A DNA stretch of 64,000 bases from Mucilaginibacter sp. L3T2-6 (GCF_030519355.1 NZ_JAUMKC010000010.1:62001-126000), one strand, 5' to 3'; positions 26,468-35,828 are shown, counted from the stretch's first letter. Numbers and translations are program-made. The notes: generated by a model from the sequence alone, not told the origin.

Positions 26468-27112
26468 ATGGAAGAAGCAGATATAAAACAACTGTGGCAT
26501 GCATACGACTTAAAGCTGGAACAATCCCTGCAGCTTAACCAGAAAATAATCTGCGAACTGCAGGCACAAAAAGCGGAAAATAACATCGGCGCCTTCAGGC
26601 GTCAGCAGATAGCCGGACTGGTATTGGGTATATTGTGGATAACAGTACTTTTATTTTTTGCTTTCTACGCCCGGGCTAATTTGTATTTCGCAGGTTCCAT
26701 CGGCCTGATCGCGGTTTTTAATATCTTCGCTGTGGCATCCTATATCCGGCACCTTTCCTTATTAAACGGTGTTAATATTACCGGCAATGTTACTGACGCA
26801 CAGCAACGGCTGGCGGCCATACAGACGTCACTTAGTAATACCAGTCGTATAATGATTTTGCAAACGCCGTTATGGTGCATATTTTGGTACAACCAGGATC
26901 TTGTAAGGCATGCCGGAATTCAGTTTTGGGTGATCAATCTTTCTGTAGTCACCGTTTTTGTTATATCATCGATCTATTTATATAAAAAGCTTTCCTATAA
27001 AAATATCCATATCAAATGGGTGAAAGCCTTTAACGAAAACCTTGGGGGTAAAAGACTGGCTAAAGCCATGGAGTTTTTGAAGGAGATCGACGAGTATAAA
27101 AGAGAGTCTTGA
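26468..27112 (+). CDS. Membrane protein, probable partner (anti-sigma-like) of the ECF sigma factor
   Basis: 214 residues. A 45-residue soluble N-terminal helix region (EEADIKQLWHAYDLKLEQSLQLNQK) precedes four likely transmembrane segments, at about 47-68, 72-92, 132-150 and 155-172, and a charged C-terminal tail. It has no zinc-binding HxxxCxxC motif, so it is not a ZAS-type anti-sigma factor by sequence. The 4-bp gap after the sigma gene and the shared orientation suggest co-expression and a regulatory role; this pair is common in Bacteroidota. The direct function is inferred only from context. Confidence 0.75.
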   Translation: MEEADIKQLWHAYDLKLEQSLQLNQKIICELQAQKAENNIGAFRRQQIAGLVLGILWITVLLFFAFYARANLYFAGSIGLIAVFNIFAVASYIRHLSLLNGVNITGNVTDAQQRLAAIQTSLSNTSRIMILQTPLWCIFWYNQDLVRHAGIQFWVINLSVVTVFVISSIYLYKKLSYKNIHIKWVKAFNENLGGKRLAKAMEFLKEIDEYKRES

Positions 27113-27211
27113 AAATAATGCCCAATGGAGCGTCGGGTGGCAGGAATATTCGGTAATGATACCGGCTGTGATCACCGCCGGTATCATGGATCATTCCGTA
27201 CTGGTCAAGAT

Positions 27212-29032
27212 TTATGCATTTAAATCCAAATCCGCTATAATAGCATCAGATGCTTTAAATGCGAGGGCCATCATAGTTAGTGTAGGGTTGGCGGTAGCGC
27301 CTGTAGGAAATGAACCGCAGCCGACGATATAAAGGTTATCGTGATCCCAGCTTTTCATATTGGCATCAGTTACCGATGTAGTTTTGTCGTCGCCCATTCG
27401 GTGAGTGCCCATTACGTGGCCCGCACCATTAGAATAATATGTTTCATTTTGATACGTAAACTCGCCTCCTGTTGCTACCCGGTTGGCTGTGCTCGGTGTT
27501 GCATTTACCGCTCCGAAAATTGTAACAGTAGCCTGTTCCGCGGCCTGGAATCCGGCGCGGGTATAGTCGTCAAGGTTATAATGGATCTCAGGGCGAGGGA
27601 TGCCTAAGTTATCTTTGCAATTTGCTGACGGAACAATGTAATTGGTTTCTTCGGGCAGTTGCTCTATCAGGTAGCCAAGCCTGAACTGGCGAACAAAATC
27701 ATGTTGTATCTGGCTGATCAGGTCTTGCCCAAATAATCCCTGCTCCCCCACATAGCCTTGCAATTGTGTATACGGTGAGCCGGCCGGCCAGTTCCAGCCT
27801 TCGTTACCTATCTCGATACGGTAAGCTGCACGTGTGTTCCGGAAACTTCCGTCGCGTGTGGTTTCGATGCCGGAAGTCGACAGTGGCCCGCGAAAAGGAT
27901 AAACCGGATCAGGCATACTGCCCCAGCTTAAATTAACCGGGTGGTCCATCAGGTTGCGCCCTACCTGGCCCGAAGTATTGGCTACACCGGCTGGCAGCTG
28001 GCTGTTCGACATCAATAGCAATTTGGCCGCTTCTATAGCATGCGCAGCGATAATGTACTTACTCCCTGTGGCCGTCCCTGAACCCGTTTGCGGACCATTT
28101 TTGGTTTCATATTGCTTATACTCGATACCCGTAACCTCACCGGTTGCTGTATCTATAAGGATATTGCTGGCAACAGTTTGGTAAAGGATATCAACATTGC
28201 CTGTTTGCAGGGCTTTATTGAGCGTAATGGTTGCATCATATTTAGCCTGGATAGGGCATATCGGTGTGCAGTTGGTATTACCCTGGCAAAGACGGCGGCC
28301 ATTATTGTAAACTGTTCCGTCGTTCATGATGTTCGACACCCCGTTACGGCCGGCCGGGGTTCCCGTTACAGTTAAAGGGTTATTATCAATCGCTACGTTT
28401 TTTAATCCTTCCGTCAAAACCTGGTCGAGGATACTGGGAGGAATCCTTTGCATGGGATAAATATAATCCGGGCTGAAGGTTATGCCGTGTATCATTTGTT
28501 CATCTACATCGGCGGATACGCCGATCTCAAATTCCGCCTCATCATAATAAGGCGACAGATCATTGTACGAGATTGGCCAGTCGACTCCCACTCCGTATGT
28601 ACTTTTAAGTTTAAAATCATTCGGTACCAGGCGCAGGCAGGTTCCAAGCCAGTGCCAGGAAGTACCGCCGGCCAGTCGTTCGTAAGTACTGCCAAAAGGC
28701 ATTGGGCCCTGCTGGATAAAATAGCCCCCTTTGTCGATAGACACGATCGGACTGCTACAGTCGGCGGGCGGCTCAGGAGGGTTAGGAATTTGTTTGATAT
28801 CGAGCACCGACGGCCGCGGTGCATTGTAGTTTTGTGTATAAGGCGCTTCGGGAGTTTTGGCGGTTGCCAGGAAAAATGTCTCTACAAACTCTTCCCTGTT
28901 ATCACTTTGAAAAGGGATGCCGGCTTCAAGAATCAATACTTTTTTGCCTGCCAAGCCCAGCTTCCATGCAATGGCGCTGCCGGCCCAGCCGCCGCCAACT
29001 ATAATGGCATCATAATTTTGTGTTGTGCTCAT
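27212..29032 (-). CDS. GMC-family FAD-dependent dehydrogenase, large subunit (sorbitol/gluconate dehydrogenase-like)
   Basis: 606 residues. The FAD-binding Rossmann motif is at the start (AIIVGGGWAGSAIAWKLG...LILEAG). The GMC C-terminal domain ends the protein, with HVMGTHRMGDDKTTSVTDAN holding the catalytic-region His and NLYIVGCGSFPTGATANPTLT closing the FAD site. It matches membrane-bound FAD dehydrogenases of sugars, polyols or gluconate. It is the last of three genes: cytochrome c lipoprotein, small subunit, large subunit. No signal peptide or twin-arginine motif is seen, so the route to the periplasm, if it goes there, is unclear. Substrate not known. Confidence 0.9.
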   Translation of the reverse strand: MSTTQNYDAIIVGGGWAGSAIAWKLGLAGKKVLILEAGIPFQSDNREEFVETFFLATAKTPEAPYTQNYNAPRPSVLDIKQIPNPPEPPADCSSPIVSIDKGGYFIQQGPMPFGSTYERLAGGTSWHWLGTCLRLVPNDFKLKSTYGVGVDWPISYNDLSPYYDEAEFEIGVSADVDEQMIHGITFSPDYIYPMQRIPPSILDQVLTEGLKNVAIDNNPLTVTGTPAGRNGVSNIMNDGTVYNNGRRLCQGNTNCTPICPIQAKYDATITLNKALQTGNVDILYQTVASNILIDTATGEVTGIEYKQYETKNGPQTGSGTATGSKYIIAAHAIEAAKLLLMSNSQLPAGVANTSGQVGRNLMDHPVNLSWGSMPDPVYPFRGPLSTSGIETTRDGSFRNTRAAYRIEIGNEGWNWPAGSPYTQLQGYVGEQGLFGQDLISQIQHDFVRQFRLGYLIEQLPEETNYIVPSANCKDNLGIPRPEIHYNLDDYTRAGFQAAEQATVTIFGAVNATPSTANRVATGGEFTYQNETYYSNGAGHVMGTHRMGDDKTTSVTDANMKSWDHDNLYIVGCGSFPTGATANPTLTMMALAFKASDAIIADLDLNA

Positions 29033-29056
29033 AGTTATTTAATGATGAGGTAAGGT

Positions 29057-29521
29057 TTAGTTTGAAGGTTGCGGATTTAAAAAGGGCGGCACTGTGTTCC
29101 AGTAGCCAAAATTTTCTTCGCTGTACCCCATCGGGTGAGCGCCCATGGTTCCCCAGGCAAGGCCATTCTTGTAGGCTTTACCCGAAATTACCTGTATAGC
29201 AAAAGAACCGGTAGTAAGGGGCGTGGCCAAATCATACCAGACACCCAAATACCATAGCATAATTATATTTTGCGCCAGGCGGGCAAGCGTTACGTCGGCC
29301 ATTATATAAGTCTTAACGCCCTGAACCGGGTCACCACTTGCAGTTGCTTTCTGCCATGCAGCAGCAAGATTATCCATTTCTCCGGCCGGCACGTTCCCCG
29401 GGGTTTGCAAAAACTCCAGGAACTCCTCCGCCTGGTGTTGCGTGTCTAGTTGTGGCAGAATTGTACTTAACGGATAACCGGTGAGCACAACTGAAAGATT
29501 AGCAAAATCATTTAAAGTCAT
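29057..29521 (-). CDS. Sorbitol-dehydrogenase small-subunit-like protein (FAD-SLDH family)
   Basis: 154 residues from the ATG at 29521 (MTLNDFANLSVVLTGYP); upstream codons in the same frame overlap the previous gene and look spurious. The features of the FAD-SLDH family are clear: an opening with a 'LTGYPLSTILPQLDT' helix, VTLARLAQNIIMLWYLGVWYD, and a tail GLAWGTMGAHPMGYSEENFGYWNTVPP, where the small subunit normally contacts the FAD subunit. Small subunits of this type usually carry a Tat signal that exports the FAD subunit with them; this one shows none. It lies 24 bp upstream of the GMC subunit gene. Confidence 0.82.
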   Translation of the reverse strand: MTLNDFANLSVVLTGYPLSTILPQLDTQHQAEEFLEFLQTPGNVPAGEMDNLAAAWQKATASGDPVQGVKTYIMADVTLARLAQNIIMLWYLGVWYDLATPLTTGSFAIQVISGKAYKNGLAWGTMGAHPMGYSEENFGYWNTVPPFLNPQPSN

Positions 29522-29540
29522 ATCAGATAAGTTTAGGCGT

Positions 29541-30869
29541 TTATTTTTTAGTTGGTTTAACAGCGGCAGCAGTCCGCAGCAGGTAAGTAAAATCGGAGGT
29601 ACGCCCACCGAGGGTGGTAGCGCCATTGTGGCATCCTATGCAGCTGGAGGTGACCCCCTGGGTATAAACTACCTTGCCAGCTTTCACCGTTCCCTGTATA
29701 TAAGATTCCAGTGTAGCATTCGCCATAAACACAGGGAAAGGATCGCCTGCGGGTAATTGATTCGCATGAACGGGCCATTGCGTACCTACCAGTTCATAAT
29801 ACTGCCAAACGCTTTTAGGGTTAACGGCTGTAAAAAGCTTGTGTATGGAATCCGTCAGCGCCCTGGTACCGGAGAAAACCGGCGTCAGGCGGACAATCTG
29901 ACTTGGGGTTTGTCCGGGTCTGTTTGGATCCCAGGGCTCGTCTGGTTTGTTATTAATCTTTCGTCCGGTGGCTGATTTATCATAAAAATTGTAATGGCCG
30001 TTATCGGGTTCACCAAATGTAGGACAGTTATCAACTTGTTCAAATGTCGACCATATCCACTGCGGATTAGTTTTACTCTTGGTGCCGATGTGTAGACCCA
30101 CTAAGCCAACCACAGCCTGGAATGTGGTGTCTTTAATATGACGATCGGGGATTGCCGGTACATGAATAGTGGCTTTTGCAGTATGAAAACGCGCAGGGTC
30201 GTCGCCTTTACCCATTATCTTCCATGAAGCCTTAACCATAATAGCGCCATATGTTTTGGTCGGGTTATCGCCCCCCGGAAAATCGATAGTTTTCTTAAAA
30301 TTCAGCTGCCCCTGGTAGTTGTACAAGGTATTGGTATCAATGTAATCAAACATTTCCTTGTTCATTACAATCTGAAAGCGCGTATACTGCCCGTTCTGAT
30401 CGATCAGCGGTCCGGTAAGAAACGGCTGCGTAACATCCGTAAGGACAGTGGGCGTTTTGCCAACCTGAACTAAAAGTTTCTGCCGCCCCTGTTTCGCGGT
30501 ATCCCATGGTTCAGGCTTACTGCCATCGGGTAAAAATACCTGGTAATTTTCCTTCCAGGTTTCCCATACGGTGTTGTTGTCACCATGCTCACCAATCTTC
30601 TCCGTACTGTCGGCCGGCCAGTTCAACGCGATAAAAGACTGCCAGGAAAACTTATCGAATTCACGCCTGATCTGTGTATCCAGAACGGTGTCGGTTTTAG
30701 CAATACTTACATTGTAAGGCAACGAATCGCGAAGGGCAGTTTCAGACGTTTTTAAAGAATCAGCTGCTTCTTTGGGTGATGTTTGACCGGTTGGATTATG
30801 GCATGCATAAAAGCTTACAAAAAAAGCCATTATTACAGCGCCCAAGATAATAACATTGGTTTTGCGCAT
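29541..30869 (-). CDS. Cytochrome c-type lipoprotein subunit of the dehydrogenase operon
   Basis: 442 residues with a lipoprotein signal (Cys23 in VSFYACHNPTG). The long middle part has no familiar domain (RREFDKFSWQSFIALNWPAD, KSKTNPQWIWSTFEQVDNCPTFG). One heme-attachment motif, CIGCH in SSCIGCHNGATTLGG, stands close to the C-terminus. A single heme near the tail is typical of a poorly described group of Bacteroidota and proteobacterial lipoproteins beside GMC dehydrogenases. The usual partner of FAD-SLDH is a tri-heme cytochrome; here only one heme site is present. It is the first gene of the three-gene operon, and its stop lies 19 bp before the small-subunit start. Confidence 0.83.
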   Translation of the reverse strand: MRKTNVIILGAVIMAFFVSFYACHNPTGQTSPKEAADSLKTSETALRDSLPYNVSIAKTDTVLDTQIRREFDKFSWQSFIALNWPADSTEKIGEHGDNNTVWETWKENYQVFLPDGSKPEPWDTAKQGRQKLLVQVGKTPTVLTDVTQPFLTGPLIDQNGQYTRFQIVMNKEMFDYIDTNTLYNYQGQLNFKKTIDFPGGDNPTKTYGAIMVKASWKIMGKGDDPARFHTAKATIHVPAIPDRHIKDTTFQAVVGLVGLHIGTKSKTNPQWIWSTFEQVDNCPTFGEPDNGHYNFYDKSATGRKINNKPDEPWDPNRPGQTPSQIVRLTPVFSGTRALTDSIHKLFTAVNPKSVWQYYELVGTQWPVHANQLPAGDPFPVFMANATLESYIQGTVKAGKVVYTQGVTSSCIGCHNGATTLGGRTSDFTYLLRTAAAVKPTKK

Positions 30870-30984
30870 AAGGTTTAAGGTTAATTGTTTAACGGCTTAA
30901 ATATACAACCTTAATTAACAAAATCAAGTTATAACTTATGAAAAAAATGAAATCAGGTCAATTATTGCTGCGCCCTGCCTCTAG

Positions 30985-31770
30985 TTATTCCTCAACAACC
31001 ATGCTTTTGTTTTTGAAAATAACAAAAAGAACTATTGCGCTAATCCATATCAGTATGCCAAAAATCAGCCACGTACGATCGGAGAAAAGCGTGATGTTTA
31101 AAATACGCGGCATTATGTCGGTGCCCGCATGCAGCAAGACCACGGAGACCAGACTTCCGGATGTTTTATTGAAAAGCACTGTATAAATGAATGACAAACC
31201 TATTGTAAACAAGAAAAACAGTGGCAACGGAATGGAAGACTGACCGGGTACAAGATAAATCGGCAGGTGCCAGGCGCTCCAGAAAATGCCTAATACCAGC
31301 GAGGCGTACACAGGCTTTTTCAACAGTCTCTGCAGCCTGGGCAGCGCGAATCCGCGCCAGCCGACCTCTTCACCTGAATTGATAAACATGAGCCAGGAAA
31401 ATGAAATCAGCACAACGGCGGGCGACCCTGCGAGCATTAAATTCTTAAATTCTGTATTGAAGAACGCGCTGCTAAGCAACAAGGCAATAATAAATAGCAA
31501 AGGAACAAACAATACTGCGAAAAAATACCAGCCCGTGTGAAAGCGAAGTATCCGATAGCGTTCAAGAAGTTTTTTAACTCCTTGTTTGCCATTAGCTACT
31601 GATACGATAACAATTGCCGACAATGCCGGGGCGAACAGGCCGCCAAACGATAGCAATTTAAATGAATCAGGGTGTAAAAACGCCGGGAACCAGGCGCCCC
31701 AGGCGATGAGAAATGTTAGGAGAAAATAAGCGCCTAACTGCAAAAATAAACGCCGCCTGGTGTTTGGCAT
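30985..31770 (-). CDS. CPBP-family intramembrane metalloprotease (CAAX protease-like)
   Basis: 261 residues with seven or eight hydrophobic segments. The CPBP active-site motifs are present: EEVGWRGFALPRLQ (motif EExxxR), FWSAWHLPIYLV (motif FxxxH) and VVLLHAGTDIMP (third motif with His). In this family some members process prenylated peptides or bacteriocin leaders and others give immunity. No peptide gene adjoins it. It begins 115 bp upstream of a dehydrogenase operon start and reads the same way, but the gap suggests separate transcription. Confidence 0.9.
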   Translation of the reverse strand: MPNTRRRLFLQLGAYFLLTFLIAWGAWFPAFLHPDSFKLLSFGGLFAPALSAIVIVSVANGKQGVKKLLERYRILRFHTGWYFFAVLFVPLLFIIALLLSSAFFNTEFKNLMLAGSPAVVLISFSWLMFINSGEEVGWRGFALPRLQRLLKKPVYASLVLGIFWSAWHLPIYLVPGQSSIPLPLFFLFTIGLSFIYTVLFNKTSGSLVSVVLLHAGTDIMPRILNITLFSDRTWLIFGILIWISAIVLFVIFKNKSMVVEE

Positions 31771-32037
31771 AAAGATATGAAATTGGTTAACCGTGTTGTA
31801 AGGTGTTTACTGTTTTAGTTTAAATCGCCCGTCGCACATATATGACTGCGGATTACTTAAAATATTACAGCCGGTATCGGGGAATTATTCAATCTTTTGA
31901 TCATGCCGCCCAGTGTTATCCACAGACAATCCAACTGCGTGGTATTTGGTAGATGAAGATTGAGACTTTGTTATGCGGAACCAGAACGCAGTACAGAAAA
32001 GGTATTCGATTCTGTAAGCTTATTTACAAGTAAATAA

Positions 32038-32587
32038 CCCCCACCAAAGGTGGGGGCTTTATCCTAACCCCTGAAGGGGGTGTTCGTTAAAACAATTTCA
32101 GGTCAGTTGTTCCGTCTTCTTTCCGTTCTTCTGTTTCCTGATATTTTACATAATTCTTTATTCGCTCTTCATCTACTCCTACCGTACTAACGAAATAGCC
32201 CCGGCTCCAAAAATGATTCCCCCAATAGGGCTTCTTGCGTAAACTCGGGTAGTTGCTGAACATCATTAGTGCTGTCTTTCCTTTTAATATCCCCATAAAA
32301 TCGCTCACACTCATTTTTGGTGGGATGCTACAAACCAGATGCACATGATCGGGTTGAATATTCATCTCCAATATCTCCACTTCTTTCCATCCACATATGG
32401 CCCGTATTTTATTTTCTAACGTATCTGCTACTACATCTGTCAATACCCTGAAGCGATATTTCGGCGTCCACACTACATGGTAAACACAATAGTAAAAGCT
32501 ATGAGATAATTTTCTGTATTTCGTCACAATTACTAAGATAGCGGTTTCTGGCGTAGCCTTCACACCTAACCTACCGCCTTAGGCGGT
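32038..32587 (-). mobile_element. IS200-like insertion sequence (IS200/IS605 group)
   Basis: A Y1-type HUH transposase gene is flanked by subterminal DNA hairpins. On the 3' side of the gene is a perfect 8-bp stem CCCCCACC/GGTGGGGG (32038-32045, 32049-32056), followed by an imperfect ACCCCTgaAGGGGG at 32067-32081. On the 5' side is ACCGCC/GGCGGT (32573-32578, 32582-32587). Such hairpins, and not terminal inverted repeats, are what these transposases bind. The precise cleavage ends cannot be fixed from one copy; no target duplication is expected. The flank 31771-32037 shows no gene. Confidence 0.8.
32087..32563 (-). CDS. IS200/IS605-family transposase TnpA (Y1 HUH nuclease)
   Basis: 158 residues as drawn from the ATG; typical members start at (M)TKYRKLSHS, so the GTG at 32527 is the more likely start, giving 146 residues. 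The HUH metal site is HVH in IQPDHVHLVCSIPP, and the catalytic Tyr lies in the C-terminal helix VGVDEERIKNYVKYQE. WTPKYRFRVL and HFWSRGYFVSTV are family signatures. It cuts and joins single-stranded DNA at hairpin-marked ends. The frame looks complete, so the element may be active. Confidence 0.93.
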   Translation of the reverse strand: MKATPETAILVIVTKYRKLSHSFYYCVYHVVWTPKYRFRVLTDVVADTLENKIRAICGWKEVEILEMNIQPDHVHLVCSIPPKMSVSDFMGILKGKTALMMFSNYPSLRKKPYWGNHFWSRGYFVSTVGVDEERIKNYVKYQETEERKEDGTTDLKLF

Positions 32588-32686
32588 GGTTTTGCTATTA
32601 TAATAAAGTATTGATTATCAGATTATTGATATGGATTAAATTCAGTTCAGGATTATTCATCAAAAGTGTAAACTTTTTCAGGATGG

Positions 32687-32722
32687 CAGGGGTTACGGTG
32701 TAAACCCGACATGTAAACCCTG
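32687..32722. terminator. Possible terminator of the nucleoid-associated protein gene
   Basis: CAGGGGTTAC (32687-32696) and GTAAACCCTG (32713-32722) form an imperfect 10-bp stem (one mismatch) in the AT-rich 267-bp gap 32564-32830. On the minus strand it lies about 110 bp after the stop at 32831. The U-tail is weak, so the call is tentative. Nothing else is seen in the gap beyond the element end. Confidence 0.35.
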
Positions 32723-32830
32723 AATTAAAAATCTGACTATCAGCACATTAAAAAACATAAAAATCATATATTGCTGACAATCAGTTATTTACACAAATTC
32801 AACATGTGTTCCATGCACGAAAACGGAACG

Positions 32831-33889
32831 CTACTGCTCTTCCTTAAAAAACACCTTGTAATAATTCATCGCTTTACCATCATCAAAACCGCGCTCAATA
32901 AGGTCTTTATTGCCGTGTATGTAAATATGAAAGTTCTTGTCCAGTTTCAAAACGCTTTTATAGACGCGGGATTGTTTCTTAACTGCATTCTCCGAGATCT
33001 CAAAGGTGTCGGCAATAGGCGTATCGAATTCCTGCTCATACTGGTTTTTAAATGTTTTAAATGATTGTATGGCTTCAGGGTTTCCAATTACCTCGCCGGC
33101 AAATTCATCCATGTCAAAAGTTTCCTTTTCCTTAAAATACTTCATAGACCGGTTCAGCAGGTCGATTTTATCAGCTTTGCTCATTTCAAATTCTTCGTCC
33201 AGTTTTTGCGTGACAAAATTCTTGTAGATACCAAGCGTATTGGTGGTTTGATTAAAGCTGTCGTTGCGGACTTTTAACTGGAGGAAATCATCTTTCCAGT
33301 AAACAGCGGCATCCTGGCCATTGTTATTCTTGTCGATAACGACCACTTTATAACCGTCTTCTTTTTGGGTGTTGAATATCAGGGCGCCTTTGTCCAGCTT
33401 GTTGATATTGATGGCATTTTCCTCGTAATCAACCTGGAAGCCGCCCTTGTCGGGATACACCTTCAGATAAGTCTCCTTGTTTTCTGACTTAAAGACCCCC
33501 ATACAATCCAGCAGACTGCCTTCAATCTGTACCTTGTTGAAATAGGCCACATATACCTCACCTCCTTTGATGTTGGGATGTGTTGTTACTTTGAAAAGAT
33601 ATTTGGCAATGAGCTCCGATGCTTCGTGAAACTTTTCCGGCTGCTCAAAAACCCGGGTAACAAAATGATGAATTTCGTTCAAATTTAAATCGCCGCTGCT
33701 ATGGGTGAGATGATAGACCTCGTTAGCTTTCTCAAATGGTTTCAGAAAATACTGCATCAGCAGGTTAGGAATAACTTCATCCTTCACCTCAAGCGGCTTA
33801 TCAGACAGCGAATACATTTCATCAATAGCCGGGTTGCCGACATGATGCACGGAAATTTTATCGAGCGAAGCTTCAAAAAAGGTCACCAT
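32831..33889 (-). CDS. 37-kDa nucleoid-associated protein (NdpA/YejK family)
   Basis: 352 residues. The family opening is seen as LDKISVHHVGNPAIDEMYSLSDKPLEV, followed by LLMQYFLKPFEKANEVYHL and a central KGGEVYVAYFNKVQIEG, as in YejK. These are cytosolic nucleoid-associated proteins of uncertain role. It is a single gene; the downstream flank is the IS200-like element and the upstream neighbour (33922) is a short hypothetical gene 32 bp away. The assignment rests on overall pattern, as the family has no catalytic motif. Confidence 0.88.
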   Translation of the reverse strand: MVTFFEASLDKISVHHVGNPAIDEMYSLSDKPLEVKDEVIPNLLMQYFLKPFEKANEVYHLTHSSGDLNLNEIHHFVTRVFEQPEKFHEASELIAKYLFKVTTHPNIKGGEVYVAYFNKVQIEGSLLDCMGVFKSENKETYLKVYPDKGGFQVDYEENAININKLDKGALIFNTQKEDGYKVVVIDKNNNGQDAAVYWKDDFLQLKVRNDSFNQTTNTLGIYKNFVTQKLDEEFEMSKADKIDLLNRSMKYFKEKETFDMDEFAGEVIGNPEAIQSFKTFKNQYEQEFDTPIADTFEISENAVKKQSRVYKSVLKLDKNFHIYIHGNKDLIERGFDDGKAMNYYKVFFKEEQ

Positions 33890-33921
33890 AGTGAGGCGAA
33901 AGTATGGAATATTGTGATAAG

Positions 33922-34266
33922 TTAAACTTTAGCAGGGCTCTTCTTCGTAATTCGCCCAATCCTTGCATCACAATGCGAAATCAATTCACAAATTTTGACA
34001 GCAGATGTTTCAAAATCATCTGCGCCGTCGGGCAGCAACAGCCAGTTACTTAGCTTATCGGCGCCCTCTAACAAGAATGGTTGCAATTCAGGCAGTTCCC
34101 TTAGAAGAGATTCATGGTACGCTATTTCGGTGGCAATCCATATTCCGTTCCACTCCGGCCGTTTTGCGACTTTGGATAATACGATCATCAGTTTCTTACC
34201 CCAATACACATAATACCATCCAAACATATATTTAAGCACGACATTGCCTGGAAGGTAATCGAACAC
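33922..34266 (-). CDS. Hypothetical protein
   Basis: 114 residues, no signal peptide. It is rich in Trp and Tyr near the start (YMFGWYYVYWGKKLMIVLSKVAKRPEWNGIWIATEIAYHES) and acidic later (LPDGADDFETSAVKICELISH). The second Met (MFGWYYV, 34227) could be the real start. I do not recognise the family. Its 3' end lies 32 bp before the nucleoid-associated protein gene, so the two may be co-transcribed. Confidence 0.6.
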   Translation of the reverse strand: MFDYLPGNVVLKYMFGWYYVYWGKKLMIVLSKVAKRPEWNGIWIATEIAYHESLLRELPELQPFLLEGADKLSNWLLLPDGADDFETSAVKICELISHCDARIGRITKKSPAKV

Positions 34267-34457
34267 AAAGATGTAGGGGATAGTTTTCGCCCTAAGGTAA
34301 AATTACAATTTATTTGATAAAGGCATTTATGGCATATGGCCAACAAAAAGCTGCACTTAAATGCCGAACTTTGTGTACTTAACCGGGTTTTATAGAACGT
34401 TGAATTGTATTTTCAGTTCTTTATCTCCTCTTGATTTCAGGTTCAGACAATTAAAGA

Positions 34458-35828
34458 ATGACTAACGACCAAACGATAGTAGCTCTTGCCACAGCCGCCG
34501 GTACCGGAGCAATAGCTGTGATCCGCCTTTCGGGGCCGGATGCGATAACGATAGCAAACAGCGTTTTCAGGGGGAAGGATTTAACCAAACAGGAGTCGCA
34601 TACTATACATTTCGGCAGCATAGCAGATGATGAGACGGTTTTGGATGAAGTGCTGGTTTCCTTATTTATCGCTCCCCGCTCGTACACCAGGGAGAATGTG
34701 GTGGAGATATCCTGTCATGGTTCGCAGTACGTCATTGAGTCTATTATAAAATTACTGATAAAAAAAGGCGCCCGTTCAGCCAGGGCCGGGGAGTTTACGT
34801 TGCGTGCATTTTTAAACGGCCAGCTTGATCTTTCGCAGGCCGAAGCCGTGGCTGATTTAATTGCTTCTAACTCTAAGGCGTCGCAGCAAGTGGCGTTAAA
34901 TCAATTGCGCGGCGGTTTCAGCAGCCAGCTGCAACAGTTGCGCGAACAATTGGTGCAATTTGCATCGCTGATCGAGTTAGAACTTGACTTCTCTGAAGAA
35001 GATGTTGAATTTGCCAACCGCAACCAGCTTAGAAAGCTGATACTTGAAATAAATGGTGTTATTGGCGGTTTAATCCGGTCTTTCGAGTTGGGTAACGCCA
35101 TCAAACAAGGTGTAAACACAGTTATAGCCGGCCGGCCAAACGCCGGTAAATCTACCTTGTTAAACGCGCTTTTAAACGAGGAGCGGGCAATTGTAAGCCA
35201 TATCCCGGGCACTACGCGGGATACTATTGAAGAGGTGCTGAATATCAACGGGATCAATTTCAGGTTGATAGATACTGCCGGTATTCGTGAGGCTACTGAC
35301 ACCATTGAACAAATAGGCGTGCAGCGCACCATGGAAAAAATCAGCCAGTCAGCCTTATTGATTTACGTTTACGATGCGTCAGCCATTACAGAAGCAGAGC
35401 TTGACCAGGATATTGAACGCTTGCATAACCCTGGCATTAATATGCTGTTGGTTGCTAATAAAATTGACTTGCTGAACGGCGCGCCTACAGTTATCGATTT
35501 CCCGGCCTACGGATTTTCAGACATCATATCCATATCTGCCAAAGAAAAACTCCATATTGACGAGCTGAAAAACAAGATATACGGGGCCGCAATTAAAAGC
35601 CAGCTCAGCGGTGACGAGACGCTGGTGACCAACATCCGCCATCTGGAGGCATTACAAAAAACTGAAGAGGCCCTCAGTCGGGTACTTACCGGTATGGACG
35701 ATGTTACTTCCGATTTCCTGGCGATGGACATTAAACAAGCGCTGCATTACCTGGGTGAGATCACGGGAGCAGTTACAACGGATGATTTACTGGAAAATAT
35801 TTTCAGTAAGTTTTGTATCGGTAAATAA
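34458..35828 (+). CDS. mnmE: tRNA modification GTPase MnmE (TrmE)
   Basis: 456 residues, the standard length. The N-terminal tetrahydrofolate-binding domain has DQTIVALATAAGTGAIAVIRLSG and VVEISCHGSQYV. The G domain starts near residue 225: GRPNAGKST (G1), PGTTRDT (G2), DTAGIRE (G3) and ANKID (G4). The C-terminus is the invariant FCIGK. With MnmG it adds the carboxymethylaminomethyl group to U34 of certain tRNAs. It is monocistronic. The only oddity is the 191-bp upstream gap 34267-34457, in which I see no clear promoter. Confidence 0.98.
   Translation: MTNDQTIVALATAAGTGAIAVIRLSGPDAITIANSVFRGKDLTKQESHTIHFGSIADDETVLDEVLVSLFIAPRSYTRENVVEISCHGSQYVIESIIKLLIKKGARSARAGEFTLRAFLNGQLDLSQAEAVADLIASNSKASQQVALNQLRGGFSSQLQQLREQLVQFASLIELELDFSEEDVEFANRNQLRKLILEINGVIGGLIRSFELGNAIKQGVNTVIAGRPNAGKSTLLNALLNEERAIVSHIPGTTRDTIEEVLNINGINFRLIDTAGIREATDTIEQIGVQRTMEKISQSALLIYVYDASAITEAELDQDIERLHNPGINMLLVANKIDLLNGAPTVIDFPAYGFSDIISISAKEKLHIDELKNKIYGAAIKSQLSGDETLVTNIRHLEALQKTEEALSRVLTGMDDVTSDFLAMDIKQALHYLGEITGAVTTDDLLENIFSKFCIGK

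Noticed and set aside
28448..29053. 201-codon plus-strand frame opposite the GMC dehydrogenase
   Set aside because: The minus strand has a complete GMC enzyme there; this frame has no motif.
29522..29626. N-terminal extension of the small dehydrogenase subunit that could be an export signal
   Set aside because: It overlaps the cytochrome gene end, has no twin-arginine or lipobox motif, and the family begins at the later ATG.
30985..31770. CPBP protease as a defence or bacteriocin-immunity gene
   Set aside because: No peptide, transporter or other defence gene is adjacent.
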